Part shown: positions 7,680 through 15,612 of the stretch, in pieces | How the letters are laid out: each line of letters begins with the position of its first letter | How positions within the stretch are numbered: the stretch's first letter is position 1 | NCBI RefSeq assembly: GCF_001013905.1 | Contig: NZ_LN831790.1 | Span: 7,020,001-7,084,000, forward strand | Source: Streptomyces leeuwenhoekii | GTDB taxonomy: Bacteria; Actinomycetota; Actinomycetes; Streptomycetales; Streptomycetaceae | Direction of reading: 5' to 3' | DNA: 64,000 bases | Program-made: the position numbers and the translations under genes | The notes under the pieces: generated by a model | Database searches by the model: none | Told to the model about the DNA's origin: nothing | Seen by the model: the letters and a program-made list of their open reading frames with translations, nothing else

Positions 7680-8746
7680 ACCGACCCAGGACCGACGCGC
7701 GTCGTCATCACGACCCCGAGGTCCGTGGTTTCGCCAGCGACAACTACGCCGGCGCCCACCCCGAGGTACTCGCCGCCCTGGCCCTGGCCAACGGCGGGCA
7801 CCAGGTCGCCTACGGCGAGGACGCGTACACGGAGAACCTCCAGCGCGTCGTCCGCGGCCACTTCGGGGCGACGGCCGAGGCGTTCCCCGTCTTCAACGGC
7901 ACCGGGGCCAACGTCGTGGCGCTCCAGTCGGTCACCGACCGCTGGGGCGCGGTGATCTGCGCCGAGAGCGCGCACATCAACGTCGACGAGTGCGGGGCGC
8001 CGGAGCGGGTCGGCGGACTGAAGCTGCTCACCGTCCCCACCCCCGACGGCAAGCTCACCCCCGAGCTGATCGACCGGCAGGCCTACGGCTGGGACGACGA
8101 GCACCGTGCCATGCCGCAGGTCGTCTCGATCACCCAGAGCACCGAGCTCGGCACCCTCTACACCCCCGAGGAGATCCGGGCCATCTGCGAGCACGCCCAC
8201 GCGCGCGGGATGAAGGTCCACCTCGACGGCTCCCGGATAGCCAACGCCGCCGCCTCCCTGGACGTGCCCATGCGGACGTTCACCAACGCGGCCGGGGTCG
8301 ACATCCTCTCCCTGGGCGGCACCAAGAACGGCGCCCTGTTCGGCGAGGCCGTCGTCGTCATCAACCAGGACGCCGTCCGCCACATGAAGCACCTGCGCAA
8401 GCTGTCCATGCAGCTCGCCTCCAAGATGCGCTTCGTCTCCGTGCAGTTGGAGGCGCTGCTCGCCAAGGACCTGTGGCTGCGCAACGCCCGGCACGCCAAC
8501 GAGATGGCTCAGCGCCTCGCCGAGGGGGTCCGGGCGGTGCACGGGGTGGAGATCCTCTACCCGGTGCAGGCCAACGCGGTCTTCGCCCGGCTGCCGCACG
8601 AGGTGAGCGAGCGTCTGCAGAAGCGGTTCCGCTTCTACTTCTGGGACGAGGCCGCGGGCGACGTCCGCTGGATGTGCGCCTTCGACACCACCGAGGAGGA
8701 CGTGGACACCTTCGTGGCGGCCCTCAAGGAGGAGATGGCCCGCTAG
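7676..8746 (+). CDS. Low-specificity threonine aldolase/beta-eliminating lyase family protein
   Basis: 356 residues in the PLP fold-type I aldolase group. The start region RGFASDNYAGAHPEVL, the central VHLDGSRIANAAASL and the PLP lysine K217 in LSLGGTKNGALFGEA fit low-specificity threonine or phenylserine aldolases, which cleave beta-hydroxy amino acids to glycine and an aldehyde. The GTG start at 7676 overlaps the SDR stop (GTGA), a sign of translational coupling. Together with the SDR it could act on a hydroxy-amino acid: one enzyme cleaving, the other reducing or oxidising. That pathway link is inferred from position only. Confidence 0.88.
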   Translation: MNRPRTDARRHHDPEVRGFASDNYAGAHPEVLAALALANGGHQVAYGEDAYTENLQRVVRGHFGATAEAFPVFNGTGANVVALQSVTDRWGAVICAESAHINVDECGAPERVGGLKLLTVPTPDGKLTPELIDRQAYGWDDEHRAMPQVVSITQSTELGTLYTPEEIRAICEHAHARGMKVHLDGSRIANAAASLDVPMRTFTNAAGVDILSLGGTKNGALFGEAVVVINQDAVRHMKHLRKLSMQLASKMRFVSVQLEALLAKDLWLRNARHANEMAQRLAEGVRAVHGVEILYPVQANAVFARLPHEVSERLQKRFRFYFWDEAAGDVRWMCAFDTTEEDVDTFVAALKEEMAR

Positions 8747-8846
8747 GGCCGGGCACACGGCGAAGCAGGACACAGCAATGCATAGATATGCAGTCACCTG
8801 AAAAGTCATTGACTGACGGGTGATCGCGTTCCTATGCTCTGCGGGC

Positions 8847-9440
8847 ATGGAGCTGATTCAGGAAAACCCCGACCTTTCCGCCTACTTGGCTGCCGACGAG
8901 GTCATCGACCATGACCATTTGGTGGTACGGAAGACGGCCGCGCGCCTCGCCAAGGAGGCGGAGGACTCGTATGCCTATGCCCGCCTGGCCTTCGAGTTCG
9001 TCCGCGACGTGATCCCGCACTCGCAGGACTCCGGTGATCTGCGCGTCACCTGGAGGGCCTCCGACGTCCTGGAGCAGGGCACCGGCATCTGCTACGCCAA
9101 GGCCCACGCGCTGACCGCGCTGCTGCGGGCCGAGGACATCCCCACCGCTCTGTGCTACCAGCGCCTGCTGCACGACGATGGCGCCGGACACGTGGTGCAC
9201 GGGCTGGTCGCCGTCCGCTTCGGCGGCGCCTGGCACCGCCAGGACCCGCGCGGCAACAAGCCCGGCGTGGACGCCCGCTTCTCCCTGGACGGGGAGCGGC
9301 TCGCCTTCCTCCCCGACCCCGCGTCCGGCGAGGTGGACTACCCGCTGCTCCACGCGGAACCGCATCCGGCCGTGCTGGGCGCCCTGAAAGCGGCGCCCGA
9401 CCGGCCGCACCTGTGGCAGACGCTCCCGGCCGGGCTGTGA
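8847..9440 (+). CDS. Transglutaminase-like domain protein
   Basis: 197 residues. The core has the Cys-His-Asp arrangement of transglutaminase/arylamine-peptidase-like proteins: C82 in GTGICYAKAHALTALLRA, H118 in HVVHGLVAVRFGG, and an acidic residue in WHRQDPRGN. Prokaryotic members of this fold usually act as proteases or amidases. There is no signal peptide. It starts 100 bp after the threonine aldolase gene on the same strand with its own TATGCT-like upstream sequence, so it may be a separate transcription unit. Confidence 0.83.
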   Translation: MELIQENPDLSAYLAADEVIDHDHLVVRKTAARLAKEAEDSYAYARLAFEFVRDVIPHSQDSGDLRVTWRASDVLEQGTGICYAKAHALTALLRAEDIPTALCYQRLLHDDGAGHVVHGLVAVRFGGAWHRQDPRGNKPGVDARFSLDGERLAFLPDPASGEVDYPLLHAEPHPAVLGALKAAPDRPHLWQTLPAGL

Positions 9441-9683
9441 GGCGAGGCGGGGCCGCGCGCTCGCCGCGTCCGCCGAGGCGCCCGTACCGAGACGGCGGCC
9501 CGATCCGCCGTACCACCGGAGGCGCCCGCCCCCGGAGCGGGGGCCGCCGCACGCTCCGCACGGGGCCACCGCGCCGCTCCTCCGTCCTGCCGGGACGCCG
9601 AACGGCTGCCGGCACGGATGGATGGCCCCCGGGGCCTGTCCGGTTCCCGGGTCACGGAGGCGAGGCGGTCGTGGCCGGGGCGC

Positions 9684-10427
9684 TCAGTGCGCCTCCTCCG
9701 CGCGGACCTCCTGCGCGCGGACCTCTTCCGCCGTGGGCGCCGTGCCGCCGAGGTGGGCAGGCATCCACCAGGTGTCGTCCGGGCCCTTGGGGCGCACCGG
9801 ATAGGCGCGCTGCGCGGCCTCCAGCAGCTCCTGCACCCGCTCGCGCACCCGGCGCGTGATCGCGCCCGCGTACTGCTCGCGGGACGCCTCGATCGCCTCG
9901 CCGACCCTTATCGTGATGGGGATGTGGCTGCGCTTGAAGTTGCGCGGGTGGCCCTTGGTCCACAGCCGCTGCGTGCCCCACACCGCCATCGGGATCAGCG
10001 GGACGCCCGCCTCCTGGGCCAGGCGCGCGGCACCCGACTTGAAGCTCTTGAGCGTGAACGACTGCGAGATGGTCGCCTCCGGGAAGACTCCGACGATCTC
10101 GCCCGACCGCAGGGAGTCCAGCGCGTGCGCGTAGGCGGCCTCCCCCTGGTTGCGGTCGACCGGGATGTGCTTCATCCCGCGCATCAGCGGGCCGGAGATC
10201 CGGTGGCGGAAGACGGACTCCTTCGCCATGAAGCGCACGAGGCGCTTCTGCGGCAGCGCCGCCAGTCCGTTGAAGATGAAGTCCAGGTAGCTGATGTGGT
10301 TGCTCACCAGCACGGCGCCGCCCGAGCGCGGAATGTTCTCCGATCCTCGGCAGTCGATCTGGAGGTCCCACACCTTGAACATGGTGCGGGCGAGACCGAC
10401 GACGGGGCGGTAGACGAGTTCTGCCAT
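9684..10427 (-). CDS. 1-acyl-sn-glycerol-3-phosphate acyltransferase family protein
   Basis: 247 residues of the PlsC-like acyltransferase family. The catalytic H-x4-D motif is NHISYLD at about residue 43, followed by FPEATIS (motif III, acyl acceptor binding) and a Pro-containing VPLIPMAVWG block (motif IV). It should transfer an acyl chain to lysophosphatidic acid or a related lipid at the membrane face. The C-terminal 30 residues (DDTWWMPAHLGGTAPTAEEV) are a tail typical of streptomycete members. Convergent with the transglutaminase-like gene. Confidence 0.87.
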   Translation of the reverse strand: MAELVYRPVVGLARTMFKVWDLQIDCRGSENIPRSGGAVLVSNHISYLDFIFNGLAALPQKRLVRFMAKESVFRHRISGPLMRGMKHIPVDRNQGEAAYAHALDSLRSGEIVGVFPEATISQSFTLKSFKSGAARLAQEAGVPLIPMAVWGTQRLWTKGHPRNFKRSHIPITIRVGEAIEASREQYAGAITRRVRERVQELLEAAQRAYPVRPKGPDDTWWMPAHLGGTAPTAEEVRAQEVRAEEAH

Positions 10428-10828
10428 GGGCCGGACGGACCCTTCCTGCTCTGCCTGGGAAGGGACTCCCAGTCGAAAGTTACGCGGCCGTAGGTTTACG
10501 GCATGTCGCAGATGGTGCCCGAAGAACGGCCGGTGAACCAGTCTTGGTGCCCGTCGGCGGCGTAATCCTCGTCACGTCCCGTCTTTGACCCGGTTTTTGC
10601 CCCCTGGTTACTCCCCGCCTACCTCCCTCGCCTCGCCGTGGCCTCCGTGGCGCCGGCCTCTCGCGCGCATCACACGCCCCGCGGCGGACACCCGGAGAAG
10701 GGCGGGAATCTTCGCGGCCCGGCGAGCGCTTCCGACAGGGGCGGCCGGACCGGACCGGTGCGCCCCGGTGGTTACGGCGGTGAGCGGCCACGGCACCGGA
10801 CGACGGACACGACAGTGGGAGAGGGCGC
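10428..10828. other. Intergenic region, no gene recognised
   Basis: Divergent control region between the acyltransferase (-) and thioredoxin-like (+) genes. It holds a TTTACGGCATG-type AT-richer patch near 10490-10505 and the GTTACGGCGGTGAG stretch near 10770, but I can assign no promoter, gene or repeat with confidence. Confidence 0.4.
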
Positions 10829-11155
10829 GTGCGCGAACGGGACGACGGAGTGCGGCTGGATGCCGCCCGGCTGGGCACCGCTCTCGGCGAACGCGCCACG
10901 CTCGTGCAGTTCTCCAGTGCCTTCTGCGCCCCCTGCCGGGCCACCCGGCGCATCCTGGGTGAGGTGGCGCGCATGGTGCCGGGCGTCGTCCATGTCGAGA
11001 TCGACGCCGAGGCCCGTCTCGGCCTGGTCCGCGCGCTGGACATCCTCAAGACGCCGACGGTCCTCGTGCTGGACGCGGACGGCCGGATCGTGCGGCGCGC
11101 CGCCGGGCAGCCGCGCACCGCGGACGTGATCGCCGCTCTGGGGGAGGCCGTATGA
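10829..11155 (+). CDS. Thioredoxin-family protein
   Basis: 108 residues, short thioredoxin fold. The active site is FCAPCRATRRIL (CxxC with Ala-Pro inside, instead of the usual CGPC), the cis-Pro loop is KTPTVLVLDADGRIV. It should reduce or exchange disulfides in the cytoplasm. The GTG start has GGGAGAGGGC upstream. Its stop overlaps the ATG of the flavin reductase gene by four bases (ATGA), so the pair is probably co-translated and may work together in redox homeostasis. Confidence 0.87.
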   Translation: MRERDDGVRLDAARLGTALGERATLVQFSSAFCAPCRATRRILGEVARMVPGVVHVEIDAEARLGLVRALDILKTPTVLVLDADGRIVRRAAGQPRTADVIAALGEAV

Positions 11156-11715
11156 CGCGCCCCGCCGGGGCCGCCGCCCGTCGTCCGACGCCTGGGGACG
11201 GCCCCGCGCCGGTCCCGCCCGGTGCGGGCACGCCCGCACGCGCCGCTCCCGATCTGCTGCGGTCCGTCTTCCGGCGCCACGCCGCGGGGGTCGCCGTCAT
11301 CACCGCGGGCGGCGAGCGGGGCCCGGCCGGATTCACCGCCACCTCCCTCGCCTCCGTCTCCGCCGAGCCCCCGATGCTCTCCTTCGGGGTCGCCACCGGC
11401 GCCTCGAGCTGGCCCGCCATCGCCGCCGCCGGCCACGTCGGCGTGCACATACTCGGTGAGCACCAGCGGGAGCTCGCCGCCACCTTCGCCCGCAGCGGCG
11501 CCGACCGCTTCGGCCCGTCCACCGCCTGGCGCGAGGGTCCCGAGGGCGTGCCCGTCCTCGACGGTGTCCTCGCCTGGCTGGTGGGCCGCGTCGTCGCCCG
11601 CGTCCCCGCCGGCGACCACCGCGTGGTGCTGGCCGAGGTGGTGCACGGCGACTGCGCCGGACCCGGCCGGCCGCTCCTGTACCACCAGGGACGCTTCACC
11701 GCCCTGCGTGACTGA
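11152..11715 (+). CDS. Flavin reductase family protein
   Basis: 187 residues with a flavin reductase-like FMN-binding split barrel: FRRHAAGVAVITAGG, GFTATSLASVSAEPPMLSFG (typical FMN phosphate-binding region), GVHILGEHQRELA, and a C-terminal PLLYHQGRFTALR. Such proteins reduce free flavin with NAD(P)H for a partner monooxygenase, or reduce a bound substrate directly. The first about 30 residues are Pro/Ala-rich and probably disordered. Overlaps the thioredoxin gene by four bases. Confidence 0.86.
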   Translation: MTRPAGAAARRPTPGDGPAPVPPGAGTPARAAPDLLRSVFRRHAAGVAVITAGGERGPAGFTATSLASVSAEPPMLSFGVATGASSWPAIAAAGHVGVHILGEHQRELAATFARSGADRFGPSTAWREGPEGVPVLDGVLAWLVGRVVARVPAGDHRVVLAEVVHGDCAGPGRPLLYHQGRFTALRD

Positions 11716-11782
11716 CCGGCCCGGGGCGCTTCTGCGGAACGGTCGGGTTCCGGTTACGCTGCGTTGCGAAGGTCACAGTTCA

Positions 11783-11817
11783 AAGCGCTTGCTTAGCGGG
11801 CATGAACTCGATGTACT
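11783..11817 (+). promoter_or_regulatory. Possible etf promoter with an AAGCGCTT dyad
   Basis: AAGCGCTT (11783-11790), a perfect 8-bp palindrome followed by GCTTAGCG, overlaps TTGCTT (11789-11794), which is 17 bp from TGTACT (11812-11817). AAGCGCTTGCTTAG-like sequence resembles half of TetR-type fatty-acid regulator sites in actinobacteria. The promoter match is only moderate. Confidence 0.35.
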
Positions 11818-11883
11818 GACGAGTAATATTCCGGCAGGGAGTGCGGGGACGCCCCGGCCGGGATCGGCCGCTTGGGGCGCCTA

Positions 11884-11905
11884 TGCTGCCTGCAAGCAGG
11901 CAGCA
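11884..11905. repeat. 22-bp perfect inverted repeat upstream of etfB
   Basis: Arms TGCTGCCTGC (11884-11893) and GCAGGCAGCA (11896-11905) are exact complements around an AA spacer, 30 bp before the etfB GTG. It can be a dimeric operator or, if transcribed, a leader hairpin ending just ahead of the ribosome binding site. Confidence 0.7.
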
Positions 11906-11935
11906 CTGAAATGTCGACGCAGTAGGAGAGCCGGC

Positions 11936-12724
11936 GTGAGCTTGAGGATCGTTGTCACCGTGAAGTACGTGCCCGACGCCACTGGCGACCGGCACTTCGC
12001 CGATGACCTGACCGTCGACCGTGACGACGTGGACGGTCTGCTCTCCGAACTGGACGAGTACGCGGTCGAGCAGGCGCTGCAGATCTCGGAGAACTCCGAC
12101 GACGACGTGGAGATCACCGTTCTGACGGTGGGCCCCGAGGACGCCAAGGACGCGCTGCGCAAGGCGCTGTCCATGGGTGCGGACAAGGCGATCCACGTCG
12201 AGGACGACGACCTGCACGGCACCGACGCCATCGGCACCTCCCTGGTGCTGGCCAAGGCGATCGAGAAGGCCGGTTACGACCTGGTGATCTCCGGCATGGC
12301 CTCCACCGACGGCACCATGGGTGTCGTTCCCGCGCTGCTGGCGGAGCGCCTGGGCGTGCCGCAGGTGACGCTGCTGTCCGAGGTGAGCGTCGAGGACGGC
12401 GTGGTCAAGGGCCGCCGCGACGGCGACACCGCGTCGGAGCAGTTGGAGGCGTCCCTGCCGGCGGTGGTCTCGGTCACCGACCAGTCGGGCGAGGCCCGTT
12501 ACCCCTCCTTCAAGGGCATCATGGCGGCCAAGAAGAAGCCGGTGGAGTCCTGGGACCTGTCGGACCTCGACATCGACGAGGACGAGGTCGGTCTCGAGGG
12601 CGCCTACACGACGGTCGACGCGGCGACCGAGCGTCCGGCCCGCACCGCGGGCACGATCGTCAAGGACGAGGGCGAGGGCGGCAAGCAGCTCGCTGAGTTC
12701 CTCGCGAGCCAGAAGTTCATCTGA
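11936..12724 (+). CDS. etfB: Electron transfer flavoprotein subunit beta
   Basis: 262 residues. The ETF beta pattern is full length: IVVTVKYVPDATGDRHF, ENSDDDVEITVLTVGPEDAK, then the adenosine-binding region DLVISGMASTDGTMGVVPALLAERLG and VVSVTDQSGEARYPSFKGIMAAKKK. With EtfA it accepts electrons from acyl-CoA dehydrogenases and passes them to the quinone pool. The GTG start is preceded by AGGAGAG. etfA follows 58 bp downstream. A 22-bp inverted repeat and a candidate promoter precede the gene. Confidence 0.95.
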   Translation: MSLRIVVTVKYVPDATGDRHFADDLTVDRDDVDGLLSELDEYAVEQALQISENSDDDVEITVLTVGPEDAKDALRKALSMGADKAIHVEDDDLHGTDAIGTSLVLAKAIEKAGYDLVISGMASTDGTMGVVPALLAERLGVPQVTLLSEVSVEDGVVKGRRDGDTASEQLEASLPAVVSVTDQSGEARYPSFKGIMAAKKKPVESWDLSDLDIDEDEVGLEGAYTTVDAATERPARTAGTIVKDEGEGGKQLAEFLASQKFI

Positions 12725-12782
12725 GGGTCCCGGCCCCTCACCGCCGCTCACGACTTCGCGATTCCGCAAGGAGATCCATCCC

Positions 12783-13745
12783 ATGGCTGAAGTTCTCGTC
12801 TACGTCGACCACGTGGACGGTGCCGTCCGCAAGCCCACGCTGGAGCTGCTCACCCTCGCCCGCCGCATCGGCGACCCGGTCGCCGTCGCCCTCGGCAACG
12901 GCGCCGCCGACACCGCCGCCACGCTCGCCGAGCACGGCGCGGTGAAGGTCCTCACCCACGACGCGTCCGAGTACGCGGAGTACCTGGTCGTGCCGAAGGT
13001 GGACGCGCTGCAGGCCGCCCACGAGGCCGTCTCCCCGGTCGCCGTGCTCGTCCCCTCCTCGACGGAGGGCAAGGAGATCGCCGCGCGTCTGGCGCTGCGC
13101 ATCGGCTCGGGCATCATCACCGACGCCGTCGACCTGGAGGCCGGCGACGAGGGCCCGGTGGCCACCCAGTCGGTGTTCGCCGCGTCCTACACCACCAAGT
13201 CCCGCGTCACCAAGGGCACCCCGGTCATCACGGTCAAGCCGAACTCGGCCGCCGTGGAGTCCGCGCCGGCCGCCGGTGCGGTCGAGGCCCTGTCGGTGAC
13301 CTTCTCGGAGAAGGCGACCGGCACCAGGATCACGGGCCGTACGCCGCGTGAGTCGACCGGCCGCCCGGAGCTGACCGAGGCCGCGATCGTGGTCTCCGGC
13401 GGCCGTGGTGTCAACGGCGCGGAGAACTTCTCGGTCATCGAGGCCCTGGCCGACGAGCTGGGTGCCGCCGTGGGCGCCTCGCGCGCCGCGGTGGACGCGG
13501 GCTGGTACCCGCACACCAACCAGGTCGGCCAGACCGGCAAGTCGGTCTCCCCGCAGCTCTACATCGCCTCCGGCATCTCCGGCGCGATTCAGCACCGCGC
13601 CGGCATGCAGACCTCCAAGACGATCGTGGCGATCAACAAGGACCCCGAGGCCCCGATCTTCGAGCTGGTCGACTACGGCGTCGTCGGCGACCTCTTCGAC
13701 GTCGTCCCGCAGCTCACCGAGGAGATCAAGACCCGCAAGGGCTGA
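12783..13745 (+). CDS. etfA: Electron transfer flavoprotein subunit alpha
   Basis: 320 residues. The N-terminal half (MAEVLVYVDHVDGAVRK ...) is the ETF alpha/beta-like domain; the C-terminal half binds FAD with the conserved VVSGGRGV, GASRAAVDAGW, QVGQTGKSVSPQLYIASGI and AIQHRAGMQTS segments and the end IVAINKDPEAPIFELVDYG. It pairs with EtfB in electron transfer from acyl-CoA oxidation. The ATG is preceded by AAGGAG. A perfect 16-bp-stem terminator lies 46 bp after the stop. Confidence 0.96.
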   Translation: MAEVLVYVDHVDGAVRKPTLELLTLARRIGDPVAVALGNGAADTAATLAEHGAVKVLTHDASEYAEYLVVPKVDALQAAHEAVSPVAVLVPSSTEGKEIAARLALRIGSGIITDAVDLEAGDEGPVATQSVFAASYTTKSRVTKGTPVITVKPNSAAVESAPAAGAVEALSVTFSEKATGTRITGRTPRESTGRPELTEAAIVVSGGRGVNGAENFSVIEALADELGAAVGASRAAVDAGWYPHTNQVGQTGKSVSPQLYIASGISGAIQHRAGMQTSKTIVAINKDPEAPIFELVDYGVVGDLFDVVPQLTEEIKTRKG

Positions 13746-13791
13746 GCCCTCCGCGTCACTCCCGCGGCCCCGCGTCCCGCGCCGGACCGCA

Positions 13792-13831
13792 CCGAGGCCC
13801 CCGCGACCGTCCGTGGTCGCGGGGGCCTCGG
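13792..13831 (+). terminator. Terminator of the etfBA operon
   Basis: Perfect inverted repeat with 16-bp arms (13792-13807 and 13816-13831) and an 8-nt loop. There is no U tract, which is usual for Streptomyces. Confidence 0.85.
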
Positions 13832-13969
13832 CCGTCCCGGAGGCCGTCGCGCGCCCGGTCCGCCGTCCCCTCCGGTGCTGTACTGGACGTCAAAAGGGGC
13901 GTCCCGTCCGGAAAGAGGGTGTTGACCGGCGGGAAGGTCGGCGGATAACTTCGCTCTGCGGATTATTGA

Positions 13970-13984
13970 TTCCGTACAACGGAA
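13970..13984. promoter_or_regulatory. Putative operator TTCCGT-ACA-ACGGAA
   Basis: Perfect 6-3-6 dyad in an AT-rich patch, 16 bp ahead of the next start codon and immediately before its AGGAGG site. The form resembles operators of IclR-family regulators of allantoin/glyoxylate genes in Streptomyces; that link is tentative. Confidence 0.5.
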
Positions 13985-14000
13985 AATAGGAGGGTGTGGA

Positions 14001-15299
14001 ATGGGTCAGCAGGAGAAGGTGGCGACGAGCCTCGCGGGCACCGTGAGCGAGGAGATCAGCGCCTCCCTCGCACCGGTCGACGCGGAGCTGGAACGCCGCT
14101 ACCCCGGAGACCCCGGCACCCGCCAGCCCGTCCACACCGTCTACGTGCCGGGCGACGTCTTCGCCGCCGACACCATCCGCTCCTGGGGCGACCGGGCGCT
14201 CGCGGCCCTCGACGAGCACGCCCCCGACGCCGCGTCCTTCGCCGCCGTCCTCGGGCTGTCCGACGACCTCGCCGAGCCGGTGTACTCCCGGGTGCGCGCC
14301 AAGCTGGAGCGCGAACCCATCGAGGACCTGCGCATCGACTTCGAGGACGGCTACGGCAACCGCCCCGACGCCGAGGAGGACGAGGCCGCCGCCCGCGCGG
14401 CCCGCCTCGTCTCCGAGGCGTACGCCCAGGGCACCGCCGCCCCGTACATGGGCATCCGGATGAAGTGCATGGAAGCGGCGGTGCGCGACCGGGGCATCCG
14501 CACCCTCGACGTCTTCCTCACCGGCCTGGTGGAGGCCGGCGGCCTGCCGGACGGGCTGGTGCTGACCCTGCCCAAGGTGACCTACCCGGAGCAGGTCACC
14601 GCCATGGCACGCCTGCTGGAGGCGTTCGAGAAGGCGCACGGCCTGGAGCCCGGCCGGATCGGCTTCGAGATCCAGATCGAGACCAGCCAGTCGATCCTCG
14701 GCCCCGACGGCACCGCCACCGTCGCCCGCATGATTCAGGCCGCCGAGGGCCGCGCCACCGGCCTGCATTACGGCACCTTCGACTACAGCGCCTGCCTCGG
14801 CGTCTCCGCCGCATACCAGGCCAGCGACCACCCGGCCGCCGACCACGCCAAGGCCGTCATGCAGGTCGCCGCCGCCGGCACCGGCGTCCGCGTCTCGGAC
14901 GGCTCCACCAACGTCCTGCCGGTCGGTCCGACCGAGCAGGTCCACGACGCCTGGCGCCTGCACTTCGGCCTCACCCGCCGCGCCCTGGCCCGCGCCTACT
15001 ACCAGGGCTGGGACATGCACCCCGGCCACATCCCCACCCGCTACGCCGCCGTCTTCGCCTTCTACCGCGAGGGCTTCGAGCAGGCCGCAGGCCGCCTCGC
15101 CCGCTACGCCAGCCACACCGGCGGCGACGTCATGGACGAACCCGCCACCGCCAAGGCCCTCAGCGGCTACCTGCTGCGCGGCCTGGACTGCGGCGCCCTC
15201 GACACCGCCGAGGTGGCCCGGCTGACCGGCCTGACCCGCGCCGACCTGGAGGGCTTCGCCGCACCCCGGCGCGGCGACCTGACCGCCTCGGCGCAGTAG
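14001..15299 (+). CDS. HpcH/HpaI aldolase/citrate lyase-type protein (DUF6986)
   Basis: 432 residues. I recognise a HpcH/HpaI-like TIM barrel of the DUF6986 type: EDLRIDFEDGYGNRPD (metal-binding acidic cluster), MGIRMKCMEAAVRDRGIR, LPKVTYPEQV, GFEIQIETSQSIL (Glu ligand) and GTFDYSACLGVSAAYQ. Relatives make or cleave C-C bonds of oxo-acids such as glyoxylate, pyruvate or malate derivatives; the exact reaction is unknown. AGGAGG lies just before the ATG and a perfect dyad overlaps the leader. It is followed by a 12-bp-stem terminator and is convergent with the LacI gene. Confidence 0.85.
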   Translation: MGQQEKVATSLAGTVSEEISASLAPVDAELERRYPGDPGTRQPVHTVYVPGDVFAADTIRSWGDRALAALDEHAPDAASFAAVLGLSDDLAEPVYSRVRAKLEREPIEDLRIDFEDGYGNRPDAEEDEAAARAARLVSEAYAQGTAAPYMGIRMKCMEAAVRDRGIRTLDVFLTGLVEAGGLPDGLVLTLPKVTYPEQVTAMARLLEAFEKAHGLEPGRIGFEIQIETSQSILGPDGTATVARMIQAAEGRATGLHYGTFDYSACLGVSAAYQASDHPAADHAKAVMQVAAAGTGVRVSDGSTNVLPVGPTEQVHDAWRLHFGLTRRALARAYYQGWDMHPGHIPTRYAAVFAFYREGFEQAAGRLARYASHTGGDVMDEPATAKALSGYLLRGLDCGALDTAEVARLTGLTRADLEGFAAPRRGDLTASAQ

Positions 15300-15316
15300 G
15301 CGACCGCGACGGCGCC

Positions 15317-15351
15317 CCCCGCGTGCCGCCGCCGGTCCACGGCACGCGGGG
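15317..15351. terminator. Terminator between convergent lyase and LacI genes
   Basis: Arms CCCCGCGTGCCG (15317-15328) and CGGCACGCGGGG (15340-15351) are exact complements with an 11-nt loop. The remaining sequence to 15612 is G/C-rich with short GGGGTCGG-type reiterations and holds no gene that I can support. Confidence 0.75.
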
Positions 15352-15612
15352 CGGGCCCGTCCGGTGGGCCGCCCGGGGCCGGGCGGCACCGGCGGGGTCG
15401 GTGGGGTCGGCGGGGCCGGTTCCGCAGGCCGCCCGCCCGGCGCCGCCGCGCGGACCGCTCGCGCCACCCGGCGCCCTCGCCGGTGTCTGCTCGCCGGACG
15501 GCCGCCCGCGGGGGTGGCGACCGTCCACCGGCCGGGCGCGGGCCGGTCCGCCCGCAGGCGTGGCCCGGGCGCGGGGTGCCCCGCCCGCCGTGTCGCGTCC
15601 CCCGCGCGACGT

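Noticed and set aside
15352..15612. GGGGTCGG-type reiterations near the end of the LacI gene as a repeat family
   Set aside because: Units are imperfect, few and consistent with simple G/C-rich composition.
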